The notes under the pieces: model-generated | Database searches by the model: none | Told to the model about the DNA's origin: nothing | What the model saw: only the letters and a program-made list of their open reading frames with translations | From: Symbiodinium natans | Taxonomy: Eukaryota; Sar; Dinophyceae; Suessiales; Symbiodiniaceae | Assembly: GCA_905221605.1 (NCBI GenBank) | Contig: CAJNDS010000669.1 | Coordinates: forward strand, 482,634 to 546,633 | Direction of reading: 5' to 3' | Length of the DNA stretch: 64,000 nucleotides | Shown here: one piece after another, positions 43,255-56,440 of the stretch | How the letters are laid out: each line of letters begins with the position of its first letter | How positions within the stretch are numbered: the stretch's first letter is position 1 | Translations under genes and position numbers: made by a program

Positions 43255-45640
43255 CTAAACCTGAAACGTTAAACCTTGAAACCTGAACTTCAACCCTTTA
43301 AACCTAATCTTTATTTTTTGACCCTTAACCTTGAAACCTTTAAAAGTAAACCTTAAACTCGCGAAGTCCTAACTTTTAACTTTCACCCCTAGGCTCGTGA
43401 CTGTAATCCGACGCATCTTCTCGCTTCCTTGCTCATGGCTGTGCTTGAAACACAGGCGTGCTGCGAGTACCTGCGAGTCCATCATCTCTGCCTATGCGTG
43501 TCGCTTTTATCAAGATAAGTCATGATGGCTCGCGCTTCGGATAGTCTGTACATTGCAGAAACAAATGCACGGTTTAGGTTTAAACCTTCAAGGTTTATGG
43601 TTTAGGGTTTAAGGTTTAAGGTTTATGGTTTAGGGGATAGGGTTTAGATTTTTGAGTTTCGGGTTTAGGGTATAGGTTTAGGGTTTATACTTAAAGGTTC
43701 GGGTTTATGGGTTTTCGATTTAGTCCCTTTTATGATGCAGCTCAAAAAAGGTCTCTGCTCATCTGCACGTGGTCAGTTGAGGCTCCAGAGAGACATTATT
43801 CACTAAACCACAAGCCATAGACCCTAAACCTTAACCTCTAAATCCTAAACCTTGAACTCTAAGCCCTAAACCGTAAACCCACAAGGGCCTTACTTTACTT
43901 CAAAAACTCCCCGCGCAGAAGAAGACACAGATGAAGAAAGTCATAAGCTGAGCTCGAGCTCGGAGCTGCTCATACATCTACACCTGTCTAACATTCCTCA
44001 TCAGTTTCTACTCCCTAGATTTTAAGCCTAACACCCTGAACTTTAAACCCTTAACTTTGAATCCTAAGTCGAAAACATTAAATCCTCCACCTTGAAACAC
44101 TCGGAGCCTTAACCCTAATCCCTTGAACCCTTATATCTCAACCCTAACCCTTAAGGTCGTGATCCTGATCTAAGACGCCTCCCAGCTTCCTTGCTGCGGG
44201 CTGTGCTTGCAAAACTAACATGCTGAGAGTCCAGCATCTCTGCATGTTCTTGTCGCCTTTTCTTGTTCTAGACGATACTGGCTCGTGCTCTAGAGATCTG
44301 ATTGTCATCTGATTGTCCGCATTGAAACACAAAGCCACTACTTCCTGCAGGATTTACTAAGCCCAAAACCCCAAACTCACAAGGGCCTCACTTTAGTAGA
44401 CACACTCCTAGCGCAGACAAAAACAGATCAGGAGAGCCGTTAAACTCAGCTTGTGCTCGGAAATGCTCATACGTCTCCACCTCTTTAACATTCCTCAGCG
44501 TTTCTTTGTGCTGAACCTGAAACCTTAAACTCTGAGCCCTGAACCCTAACTTCTTAAACCTAATCTTTAAAATCTGCTCCTAAACCTTGAAACCTGTAAC
44601 AGTTAACCTTAAACCCACGAAGTCCGAACTTTTAACGTTCAGCTCTAGGGTCGTGACTGTAGTCCGATGCATCTTCTCACTTCCTTGCTCATAGCTTTGC
44701 TTGAAACACTGACTTGCTGCGAGTAGCTGCGAGTCCATCATTTCTGCTTATGTGTGTCGCTTTTACTAAGATAAGTCGTGATGGCTCGCGCTTCAGATAA
44801 GCTGTACATGGCAAAAACAAACTGCACGGTTTAGGCTTTAACCTACAAGGTTTATGGCTTAGGGTTTAGGGTTTAAGGTTTAGGGTTTTAAGTTTATGGT
44901 TTAGGGCATAGGGTTTAGGTTTTAGGGAGCCCCTTCTATGATGCAGCTTAAAAAGGGTCTCTGCTCATCTGCACCCGGCCAGTTGAGGTTCCAGAGAGAC
45001 CTTATCCACTAAACCATAAGCCATAGACCCTAAACCCTAAACTTTAAACTGTAAACCTTGAACTCTAAGCCCTGAACCTTAAACCCACAAGGGCCTTACT
45101 TTACTAAACAAACTCCCCGCGTAGATGAAGATACAGATGGAGAGAGTCCTGAGACTGAGCTCGAGCTCGGAGCTGATCATACATCTCCACCTGTCTAACA
45201 TTCCTCGTCAGTTTCTACTCCCTAGATTTTAAGCCTTACACCCTCAACTTTAAACCCTTAATTCCGAATCCTAAATCGAAAACATTAAACCCTCCGCCTT
45301 GAAACACTCTGAGCCTTAACCCTGACCCCTTGAACTCTCATATTTAAACCCTAACCCTGAAGGTCGTGATCCTCATCTAAGACGCCTTCCAGCTTTCTTG
45401 CTCAGAGCTGTGCTTGGAAAACTAACATGCTGCGAGCAGCTCTGAGTCCAGCATCTCTGGATGTGCTTGTCTCCTTTTCTTCCTGTAGATGGTAGTGGCT
45501 CGCGCTCTAGAGATCTGACTGTCCGCACTGAAACACAGAACCGCAACATCCTGCAGAATTAGCTCTGGCATCCAGGAACCTATGCTTGAATGCCTCGACG
45601 TCTGAGATCCAGCAAGGGCCATTCATCTCCAGACAGTCTG
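43255..45640. repeat. Four diverged copies of a ~0.6-kb unit in two ~1.2-kb tandem pairs
   Basis: A conserved core beginning GGTCGTGA at about 43393, 44155, 44650 and 45363 runs about 170 bases through CTTGCTCA-, GAGTCCA(T/G)CAT(C/T)TCTG- and GGCTCG(C/T)GCT-type blocks. Cores 1 and 3 match best, as do 2 and 4, so a two-core unit was itself duplicated (43255-44480 and 44505-45640). Between cores lie TTTAGGG/CCTAAACC telomere-like tracts. No frame stays open through the cores, so they are probably non-coding. Confidence 0.82.
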
Positions 45641-48600
45641 AGAAGCACCGTAAAACTCTAAACCCTAAAGAAAAAACAACATCCAGAAAAAAACGATACT
45701 TGGGAGCTTTGAGTCACTCGATTCTTGCGTGACTTTAATTATATGATTGAGACTCTAAGGTTTATCATTTCAATGTTTTGGGTTTAAAGATTTCGACTTA
45801 GGGTTTAGGGTTTAGGTTTTAGTATTGAAGATTAAGATGTAGAGTTCATGCTCTAGGGTTTAGAATTACCAGGCAATCCGAGAAGCAACGTTAAACTCTA
45901 AATCCTGTGAAAAAAACTAACAAAAACGAGACTTGAGAAGCTTCGGGATACTCGTTAACATAGCTGCTTAGCTTCCCGAACAACCTTTCCTGTGGCCCTA
46001 CCGCATCTCGGCAGCATAAATCATCTACTCGATCTCTCATGTGAAAGCTGAACACGCTCAGTCAAGATCTTCCCCATCGTCATCCTGTCAGATGATTTCG
46101 CGTCTTATTATTTCAGGATCGTAAATTCCACTGATTCAGATTTGAAGTCGAACCTTTATACACTTGCAACGAAGACCATTAACCTTGCTGCAGGATTCGA
46201 AGTGTAAGGTCTGGGAGTATGTCGGAGATCATCATCCTTTTACGTTTCAACTTCTTGCTGCGCGCAGGATTAACAACGAATGCCAAGTTTCTCTTCTCGG
46301 GGCGAACCACAGCATCTGCGTAAACGCAAGGACTCATGATGAGTCTGTGTGGTCTAGTATTTTATGCCGCCTCGACGTCGACGCCTGGGAATATTGTTTC
46401 GGACGTAGTACGAATTACGTCCTTTCCGCATCAATGCAAATCTCGATGACATGTAATTTAATATTATTCGCACGTAAGTCTGCTCATCAGACGAGTCCTT
46501 TGCGCGCAAAGCCCTTGTACCAGGAGAATCGCGACAATCTTGACCATGAGCATGCCTCTTTTAATTCCTAGCGCAAGAAAAAGAACTCACACAGAACAAG
46601 AACTCGATGAGCCTTTGTCGTTGCAGTCTTCTTTGTCGTAAAGGTCCGAAAAATTATATTCTTCGCCAAAGTGTCGCCTTAAAAATTGAAGCGTGCAGGA
46701 TTGTAGAGAGACATTCGAATCTTAGATGCAGCTCAGAAACACCAAGTAAAGATACTGTCCATCTTCAAGCAAAACCCGATGGGCTTCCCTGCAGTCATGG
46801 TAATGCATTGTTTTCGATTATATTTTAATAAGACAAATAGTTATAATAATACTAGTATTACTAAAAATATTAATAATATCAATGATACGAAAATAAAATA
46901 ATAATACAAGCTAAGCCACACTGATGCTGTCCGCGAGGAAGGCTGAAGATCTCATCGTCGATATTTGGATTTGTTGCAGCGGTCGACCTGAAGACATACA
47001 TGCTTGATAAAATTTCTTATAGAAATGTATAATTGTCACATATTTATGTATGTTAAGAATATTAACGTTCTTGCAACCTCCAGGTCCAGACAATGTCAGA
47101 GCAGTGGTCAGCTGCACGAGACCTTAGACAATATACGCGCGTGCGGTGATGTTATCATGCGGTCTTACAGGAACTGAGGCCTTTACTCCATCTCGACGAG
47201 CTTGAGGATGCTCGGGTGCGTCACAGAGGCTGACCTATGAGCACAGCTGCATGAATGGGGCAGCAGGGGTATCTTATTCTAAACTAAATACTAGACAGGT
47301 GTCTGGAAAAGATGCCAGTGGTGGATGCCTGCAATCCTCGGCCGCCGCATTATGTTGGGAGAAACATTTAGTTATGGTTTGTGTACAAGAATTAAGACCC
47401 CCACTCCATGTTGAGAAGTCGCCGCGTTTGCATACACTCATCTTCCGGTCTCCTGGCAGATACGCCAACATGACATTGCGTTAAAATCTAAGCGAACATC
47501 TGAAAAGAAAAACATCACTTAAAATTCTCGTCTAGGGCGCAGCTCGTCGTTGACATCAAGACCAGCGTCCGAACGGATCTCCTTCAACACCACGTTCGTC
47601 CTGCTTGTCATGCACGGATAAGTATATATGACGAGAAATCAAAACTCAACACAACTTCTGCATCCAGCACTCTCCTTGTCAGTCGTCCGTCAGGACCGAT
47701 TAGCCCTCAAAAAAAAACGAATCGCGATATTTTTATTGAAATTTTTGTAGTAAGTTCCTGACGCGTAGCTGCGCGACGGCGAGGGCCGTCTTTGAATTTC
47801 CTTATTTTGAAAACTTTACACATATAAATTACAAAGTTCAGGCCGTACTGAGGCAAGCACAGATCTTTTGCTTCGCAGTCCTCTGCCAGGCCACTGGCAG
47901 CGCGCCTTACTGAAATGGTTTATTGCTTATCGGAATTTTGAAAAAAAAATAGCTCAGCTGCTGCTTCAAAAATTCGGCGGGCGTGATCACGGCGTCCGAC
48001 GTCCTCAGCATAGACGTTGAGATCCGATCCTTGCACTTTTTTGCCTGAAGTCAAGTCACACGTCGTCTCGCCAGCGAGGGACACGCACCGCACGTCCTGG
48101 TTTTCTTCATTTCTTTTGCTTTAGCTTGTTGTGTATAATTGTGTAGCAAGGAACTGTTCGCAGAAGATGATATGTTCTTTGACTCGAAGTCAACGTCCAG
48201 CCTGACGATCTTTTAGACAAGCGAATGCAAACACACGAACATGTCAAGCTTGGAGGCTCATCTTCATCCATCAACCGTCGCATTTTCGACCAGCGCATCG
48301 TCGAAGACCTTGGGTTGATGCATGATGTATTCATCCCTGCAACTAAAAATATGATTTTGCCGAGGCACATGTGCTTCTCGGTGCGCCTCATTTAAAAATG
48401 TAACATACGCATGAATATGTTTCTGTACGCTTTCAAAGTTCAGTTGTCTGCCTCAAGGTGTGAACGCGATCAAGTATACCTCGGCTGAATGTTAAAAGAA
48501 AGAAGTACACTCATAAATTTAAGCAAGTCACTCCCGGCGAGTCTTCTTGAGTTGACACAAGCAACTTGAGCTGGAAATATTGCGGCAAGTCTCTTTATCC

Positions 48601-50560
48601 TCATGTATATATCACTAAATTGTAATTTAATTTAAATACTAGCAAGAAGCGCCTGACGAGACTGCTGAATTGAAGCGCAAGTTTTGCATTCGCAGCACTC
48701 AGGCAAGGTTTGCCTTTTTTTCGGCGCCGCATCGCCTTGCTGCTCTGCGATCAGCGTCTCAGGTTACTCGACCTTAGATTGCGCTGGTGTGATAAAATCT
48801 TCTTATGACTAAGACATCTGATTAGGACGGGCTGCGTTGAGTGAAGCTTCGACGCAGGCTGAAGAAGACATTGTCCGCAGACGAACCTCATTGCGGGGGG
48901 GGGGGGGGAATACTTCAAGCGTTAAGAGATGAAAACAGCGTAAAAAGATTAATTCGGCAATGAGCTGGCGACTTCCACTGAGCAAAATGACACTTTCCCG
49001 GAGCTCCCTCATGACAACGTAAAATTTAAAACATCATTGTCAATACGGATGCGGTTGTTTCACTGCCTCCATGCGGCCCTGCCAGAAATGCTGGCGGAGC
49101 CCGCAAGTATTGCACAAAACAAGCGGATTGCGCCAGTCGTTGTGGTGCCTCGTGAAAATCTAGATGAGCATACCGACATTCCAGGAAGTCTCAACATGTC
49201 TAAACATAAAAAATAAGCGAACAGCCACAGCTGTTTCTCGTGCTTGTAGGAGTCCACCATCATGACCTTAGAGAAACGTACACTACGACTAAGCATTCTA
49301 ATCGCTCACGCCAGCCTTCGGCGTATCCTTGAAATGGATCTGCTTTGCAGGCTCCGGGGTCTTCTTCATGATAGACTTCACCTCCAGCGCAGTGCACAAA
49401 ACTCTATTTCCTTAGCATAGTAATATTGCTCTTCATGTAAACAAATTCTTGCAGTTAGAGATACTATGCTCCAGTTCGTATGAACGTCTACAGTCGAATG
49501 GCCTTGTTCTTGTTCTCTTCCTCTTGCTTCTTTTTCTGGCGAAAGGACTCCTGGTGTTCCTTATCAACGTGATTTTAACATGCAGAGCCAAAGTCGCCGA
49601 AAAAATAAAAAAACTAAGAGGAGAGCCATCGCTCGGGAGTTCTTCTTCCACGTCGTGTGCGGCGACTGGTGTTTCTTGTCCTTGCCCGACTGGCGCTTCT
49701 TGCTCTTCCCCATGACGCCTGAATATTTATAACGAAAGAAATAAATTTCTTGCAGATGCTCAATCTGCAATCTGCAAAGGCTGGCCTGCGAGGTACAACG
49801 CAAGAACGCTGAAGAAAAGACCTACAACTTGAGCAAAGGCTTGATGCAGTCGAAGCATGACGAGATGGTGCACTCGCTAACGCCAGCGTCTGAACTCCAA
49901 TACCCAAAGCCCGCAATTGTCGAAGCCTTGTCCGTCTAAGAACCGTACTCTCAAATCTCAAACCTTAAATCCATTGTTCAGTACTGCACTTGAAGTCACA
50001 AAAGCCAGCATTGTCCTCGTCAAGTCAAGAAAGTTATGGCTGCAACCGCACCCTAAATGTTTTCAGGGTTTCTTGTTCTTTACTCTTCGCCATCTAGCCT
50101 GAAGCTGAAAAACGAACTAACAAAAACACAATGGGATTGGTAACCTTAAGAACCATAACAACCATGAAACTAGTCGTGGTCCCTGAAACCTCCCTGATAA
50201 TTCTTGTTCCAACATTTATCCCAGCGGATAACACCGTAATAGCCGTCAAATTCTCTGGGTCAATCTTTTTGAACTTCATTTGCTATGCGTCGCCCTCTAC
50301 TGGACAACAATGACATAGTCAGGACTTGAGATGTGTCCTGTCATGCTTCGTCTTTCACGAAGAAGATGACGCAGTTCAGGGCCTGACATGTGTCATTTTT
50401 TTGCCCATAGACAAAAGGCATTTATACACTCCACAGCATGGAATGCGTCATGTTGCGCGCTCTTATTGTATGGGGTTCTTTAAGTATCATAAAGCAAAAA
50501 AAATCTAGGACCTTAAGTACATACGTTTAAGGTATATCGCTTGCTTTAACACAGATGTTG
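45641..50560. other. AT-richer island without recognised genes
   Basis: After a few TTTAGGG-like motifs near 45790-45870, these ~4.7 kb lose the telomere-like motifs and GC-rich character of the rest. Short ORFs occur (for example + 46164-46571, minus 48107-48391), none with a recognisable domain. A minus-strand ATG at 49713 starts a Lys/Gln-rich peptide (MGKSKKRQSGKDKKHQS) and a similar start (MAKSKEQETLKT) occurs at about 50090, possibly diverged repeats of one small exon. Homopolymer G14 at about 48896-48909. Confidence 0.5.
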
Positions 50561-50639
50561 GGGAATTTCGGGTTTCAGGCTTCGGGGGTGTCTTGCCGAA
50601 AGCCTAGAAAGTTCCCCTGTTGAGGACCTAGTGGGGCTG

Positions 50640-52495
50640 GCCGCGACAAGCAAGACCTGGAACCCTCACAGCTTCTTGAAATTTACGAACACTTACACCC
50701 CGGTAAGCAAGACCTAGAACCACCCCACATACGCAGCCTTTAAGGGTTTAAGAGGGTCTAAAATTCAGGGTTACATATACATTTGCTTCTTGAAACTCAC
50801 GAACACTTATCCCCCGATAAGCAAGACTTAGAACCACCCCACATACGCAGCCTTTAAGGGTTTCAGGGGGTATAAAATTGAGCGTTACATATATATTTGC
50901 TTCTTGAAACTGACGAACACTTACCCCTCGATAAGCAAGACTTAGAACCACCCCGCATACGCAGCCTTTAAGGGTTTAAGGGGGGTTTAAAATTCAGTGT
51001 TACATAGATATTTGCTTCTTGAAACTTACGGACACTTAGCCCCCGATAAGCAAAACTTAGAACCACCCCACATACGCAGTCTTTAAGGGTTTAAGGGGGT
51101 TTACAATTTGCTTGTTGAAACTTACTAACACTTACCACCTCGATAAGCAGGACTGAGAACCACCCCACATACGCAGCCTTTAAGGGTTTAAGGGGGTTCA
51201 AAATTCAGTGTTACATATATATTTGCTTCTTGAAACTTACGAACACCTACCCCCCGATAAGCAAGACTTGGAACCACCCCACATACGCCGCCTTTAAGGG
51301 TTTAAGGGGGTTTAAAATTCGGTGTTACATATATTTGCTTCTTGAAACTGATGAACACTTCCCCCCCGATAAGCAAGACTTAGCACCAGCCCACATACGC
51401 AGCCTTTAAGGGTTTAAGGGGGTTTACAATTTGCTTGTTAAAACTTACGAACACTTACCACCTCGATAAGCAGGACTTAGAACCACCCCACATACGCAGC
51501 CTTTAAGGGTTTAAGGGGGTTCAAAATTCAGTGTTACATATATATTTGCTTCTTGAAACTTACGAACACCTACCCCCCGATAAGCAAGACTTGGAACCAC
51601 CCCACATACGCCGCCTTTAAGGGTTTAAGGGGGTTTAAAATTCGGTGTTTCATATATATTTGCTTCTTGAAACTGACGAACACTTACCCCCCGATAAGCA
51701 AGACTTAGAACCACCCCACATACGCAGCCTTTAAGGGTTTCAGGGGGTATAAAATTGAGCGTTACATATACATTTGCTTCTTGAAACTGACGAACACGTA
51801 CCCCTCGATAAGCAAGACTTAGAACCACCCCGCATACGCCGCCTTTAAGGGTTTAAGGGTTTAAAATTCGGTGTTACATATATATTTGCTTCTTGAAACT
51901 GAGGAACACTTCCCCCCCGATAAGCAAGACTTAGCACCACCCCACATACGCAGCCTTTAAGGGTTTAAGGGGGTTTACAATTTGCTTGTTGAAACTTACG
52001 AACACTTACCACCTCGATAAGCAGGACTTAAAACCACCCCACGTACGCAGCCTTTAAGGGTTTAAGGGGTTCAAAATTCAGTGTTACATATATATTTGCT
52101 TCTTGAAACTTACGAACACCTACCCCCCGATAAGCAAGACTTGGAACCACCCCACATACGCAGCCTTTAAGGGTTTAAGGGGGTTTAAAATTCGGTGTTA
52201 CATATATATTTGCTTCTTGAAACTGACGAACACTTCCCCCCCGATAAGCAAGACTTAGCACCACCCCACGTACGCAGCCTTTAAGGGTTTAAGAGGGTTT
52301 AAAATTCGGTCTTACATACATATTTGTTCTTGAAACTTAAGAACACTTACCCCCCGATAAGCAAGACTTAGAACCACCCCACATACGCGGCCTTTAAGGG
52401 TTCAGGGGGGTTTAAAATTCAGTGTTACATATATATTTGCTTTTTGAAACTTAAGAACACTTACACCCGGATAAGCAAGACTTGGAACCTGCAGA
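50640..52495 (+). repeat. Satellite of 17 copies, ~95-117-bp unit
   Basis: Units contain AACACTTACCCCCCGATAAG, then CAAGACTTAGAACCACCCCA, CATACGCAGCCTTTAAGGG, a G-rich stretch and ACATATATATTTGCTTCTTG. Starts (GATAAGCA or GGTAAGCA) fall near 50702, 50815, 50930, 51044, 51147, 51257, 51368, 51463, 51577, 51694, 51808, 51918, 52015, 52127, 52243, 52356 and 52470. A shorter variant lacking the TTCAGTGTTACATATATA part and carrying ACCACCTCGATAAGCAGG recurs at 51147, 51463 and 52015, which shows higher-order structure. Confidence 0.95.
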
Positions 52496-52682
52496 CAACA
52501 ACAAACACGTCTGTCGCAAAACCCCGGCCGTTGATGCATAGCCTCCGTAATGGGGTATGTCGCGTGTGCGGGCCGCGGCCCTGTTACAAGCAATCAATAT
52601 TGGCACGCGGCCATATGTATGTCCTAGAAGTTACAGCACATGTAAAAAGAATATGATATGTTTCATGTTGTTGTAATAGTTT

Positions 52683-52870
52683 AAGCACAAACACGGTGGA
52701 CCGATAACAGTACCACCATGTCGTCTGTGCTGTTTAGTGTGCAGTTGGCGAGATAACAATACACAAACAAGAGAGGGGGAGACGGTGGACCGAAAGCAGT
52801 ACCACCGTGTTCAGGGACCGAAAACAGTACCCCGCTTTCCCGGAGACCGAAAACAGTACTCCGAGTTGAG
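52683..52870. repeat. GGACCGAAAACAGTAC repeats with hairpin copies
   Basis: Four related units: 52696 and 52787 in the form CGGTGGACCGA...CAGTACCACC, flanked by complementary CACGGTGG/CCACCGTG arms, and 52816 and 52846 as bare GACCGAAAACAGTAC. Non-coding. Confidence 0.8.
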
Positions 52871-52959
52871 TTAACACTGCATTCACTGTAGGCTCCGCGC
52901 ATTCGATGGTGAGAATCAAAAGCGACCATACCTGACGCCAGACTTTATTTTAATATTAA

Positions 52960-55900
52960 TGTAAAAAAGCGCGCTGTAGAGTTCAAATCATTATACCTTC
53001 CGGTCCCTATAGGGTTTTAAGCTACTAACCCTAAAGAGTCTAAATAATTCAAATCCAGATTTAAATGATTTAAGATATTTGAATTATTTACATTATTTGA
53101 GTTTGTGAAATTTTTAAATTATTTAAATGGTTTCGGCTCGGAGAAATTCTCGACCTATTGAAATTCTTTAAATTATTTAAATTCACGCGCCTCGAAACTA
53201 ATTTAAATAATTTAAATCCCGAATTAAATTATTTAAATTCACGGGCCTCGAAACTAATTTAAATAATTCAAATCCCGATTTAAATTATTTAAATTCTTTT
53301 CCGAGCCCGTCAATTTAAATAATTTAAATAATCTAAATAATTCAAATAGAATGAGGATTTCTCGGAACCCAGACCATTTAGATAATTTAAATAATTTAAA
53401 AATAATTTAAATAATTTAAATAATTTAAATCCTGATTTGAATTATTTAAATTAGTTTCGAGGCCCGTGAATTTAAATAATTTAATTCTGTATTTAAATTA
53501 GTTAAATTAGTTTCCGGGCCCGCGAATTTAAATAATTTAAATCTCGAATTAAATTATTTAAATTCGCGGGCCTCAAAACTAATTTAAATAATTCAAATCG
53601 CGATTTAAATTATTTAAATTCTTTTCCGAGCCCGTGAATTTAAATAATTTAAATAATGTAAATAATTCAAATCGAATGAGGATTTCTCCGAACCCAGACC
53701 ATTTAGATAATTTAAATATTTTAAATAATTTAAATATTTTAAATCCTGATTTGAATTATTTAAATTAGTTTCAAGGCCCGGGAATTTACATAATTTAATT
53801 CTGTATTTAAATTAGTTAAATTAGTTTCCGGGCCCGCGAATTTAAATAATTTAAATCTCGAATTAAATTATTTAAATTCGCGGGCCTCAAAACTAATTTA
53901 AATAATTTAATTCGGGATTTAAATTATTTAAATTAGTTTCCGGGCCCGCGAATTTAAATAATTTAAAGAATCTAAATAGATCCAGATTTTCTCCCAGCAC
54001 AGACCATTTAACTAATTTAACGAATTTAAATAATTTATATAATTTACATCGGGATTTGAATTATTTCAATTAGTTTGGAGGCCCGCGAATTTAAATAATT
54101 TAATTCTGTATTTAAATTAGTTAAATTAGTTTCCGGGCCCGCGAATTTAAATAATTTAAATCTCGAATTAAATTATTTAAATTCGCGGGCCTCAAAACTA
54201 ATTTAAATAATTTAATTCGGGATTTACATTATTTAAATTAGTTTCCGGGCCCGCGAATTTAAATAATTTAAAGAATCTAAATAGATCCAGATTTTCTCCC
54301 AGCACAGACCATTTAACTAATTTAAATAATTTAAATAATTTAAATAATTTAAATCGGGATTTGAATTATTTAAATTAGTTTGGAGGCCCGCGAATTTAAA
54401 TAATTTAATTCTGTATTTAAATTAGTTAAATTAGTTTCCGGGCCCGCGAATTTAAATAATTTAAATCTCGAATTAAATTATTTAAATTCGCGGGCCTCAA
54501 AACTAATTTAAATAATTTAATTCGGGATTTACATTATTTAAATTAGTTTCCGGGCCCGCGAATTTAAAAAATATTTAAAGAATCTAAATAGATCCAGATT
54601 TTCTCCCAGCACAGACCATTTAACTAATTTAAATAATTTAAATAATTTAAATATTTTAAATCCTGATTTGAATTATTTAAATTAGTTTCAAGGCCCGGGA
54701 ATTTAAATAATTTAATTCGGTATTTAAATTAGTTAAATTCGTTTCCGGGCCCGCGAATTTAAATAATTAAATCTCGAATTAAATTATTTAAATTCGCGGG
54801 CCTCCAAACTAATTTAAATAATTCAAATCCCGATTTAAATTATTTAAATTCTTTTCCGAGCCCGTGAATTTAAATAATTTAAATAATTTAAATAATTCAA
54901 ATAGAATGAGGATTTCTCCGAACCCAGACCATTTAGATAATTTAAATAATTAAAATAATTTAAATAATGTAAATCCTGATTTGAATTATTTAAATTAGTT
55001 TCGAGGCCCGTGAATTTAAATAATTTAATTCGGTATTTAAATTAGTTAAATTAGTTTCCGGGCCCGCGAATTTAAATAATTTAAATCTCGAATTAAATTA
55101 TTTAAATTCGCGGGCCTCAAAACTAATTCAAATAATTCAAATCCGGATTTAAATTATTTAAATTATTTAAATTATTTAAATTAGCTAAATGGTCTGTGCT
55201 GGGAGAAAATCTGGATCTATTTAGATTCTTTAAATTATTTAAATTCGCGGGCCCGGAAACTAATTTAAATAATTTAAATCCCGAATTAAATTATTTAAAT
55301 TCGCGGGCCTCGAAACTAATTTAAATAATTTAATTCGGGATTTAAATTATTTAAATTCTTTTCCGGGCCCGCGAATTTAAATAATCTAAATAAATCAAAT
55401 AGAATGAGGATTTCTCCGAACCCAGACCATTTAGATAATTTAAATAATTTAAATAATTTAAATAATTTAAATAATTTAAATCGGGATTTGAATTATTTAA
55501 ATTAGTTTGGAGGCCCGCGAATTTAAATAATTTAATTCGGTATTTAAATTAGTTAAATTCGTTTCCGGGCCCGCGAATTTAAATAATTTAAATCTCGAAT
55601 TAAATTATTTAAATTCGCGGGCCTCAAAACTAATTCAAATAATTCAAATCCGGATTTAAATTATTTAAATTATTTAAATTATTTAAATTAGTTAAATGGT
55701 CTGTGCTGGGAGAAAATCTGGATCTATTTAGATTCTTTAAATTATTTAAATTCGCGGGCCCGGAAACTAATTTAAATAATTCAAATCCCGAATTAAATTA
55801 TTTAAATTCGCGGGCCTCGAAACTAATTTAAATAATTTAATTCGGGATTTAAATTATTTAAATTCTTTTCCGGGCCCGCGAATTTAAATAATTTAAAATA

Positions 55901-56440
55901 ATCAAATAAAATGAGGATTTCTCCGAACCCAGACCATTTAGTAAATCCTGATTTAAATTATTTAAATTAGTTTCGAGGCCCGTGAATTTAAATAATTTAA
56001 TTCGGTATTTAAATTAGTTAAATTAGTTTCCGGGCCCGCGAATTTAAATAATTTAAATCTCGAATTAAATTATTTAAATTCGCGGGCCTCAAAACTAATT
56101 CAAATAATTCAAATCCGGATTTAAATTATTTAAATTATTTAATTATTTAAATTAGTTAAATGGTCTGTGCTGGGAGAAAATCTGGATCTATTTAGATTCT
56201 TTAAATTATTTAAATTCGCGGGCCCGGAAACTAATTTAAATAATTTAAATCCCGAATTAAATTATTTAAATTAGTTTTGAGGCCCGCGAATTTAAATAAT
56301 TTAATTCGGGATTTAAATTATTTAAATTCGCGGGCCCGGAAACTAATTTAACTAATTTAAATACAGAATTAAATTATTTAAATTCCCGAGCCTCAAAACT
56401 AATTTAAATAATTCAAATCATTTAATTCTTCCATACGTTC
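52960..56440. repeat. Palindromic AT-rich satellite with CGCGGGCCCG spacers
   Basis: About 3.5 kb built from AATTTAAATAATTTAAAT blocks (self-complementary) alternating with GC islands such as TTTCCGGGCCCGCGAATTT and its complement. A less symmetric core ending CAGACCATTTA gives orientation. Plus-oriented cores lie at 53371, 53695, 54001, 54305, 54612, 54925, 55423 and 55930; minus-oriented cores at 55191, 55698 and 56162. The first part is head to tail (period ~305), the last part alternates orientation (composite period ~500). Confidence 0.93.

Noticed and set aside
46164-46571. 135-codon plus-strand ORF
   Set aside because: Non-ATG context, no recognisable motif, and other frames of the AT-rich island give similar lengths.
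50640-52495. Regularly spaced repeats, considered as a CRISPR array
   Set aside because: Repeats are contiguous ~115-bp satellite units without unique spacers, in a eukaryotic context.
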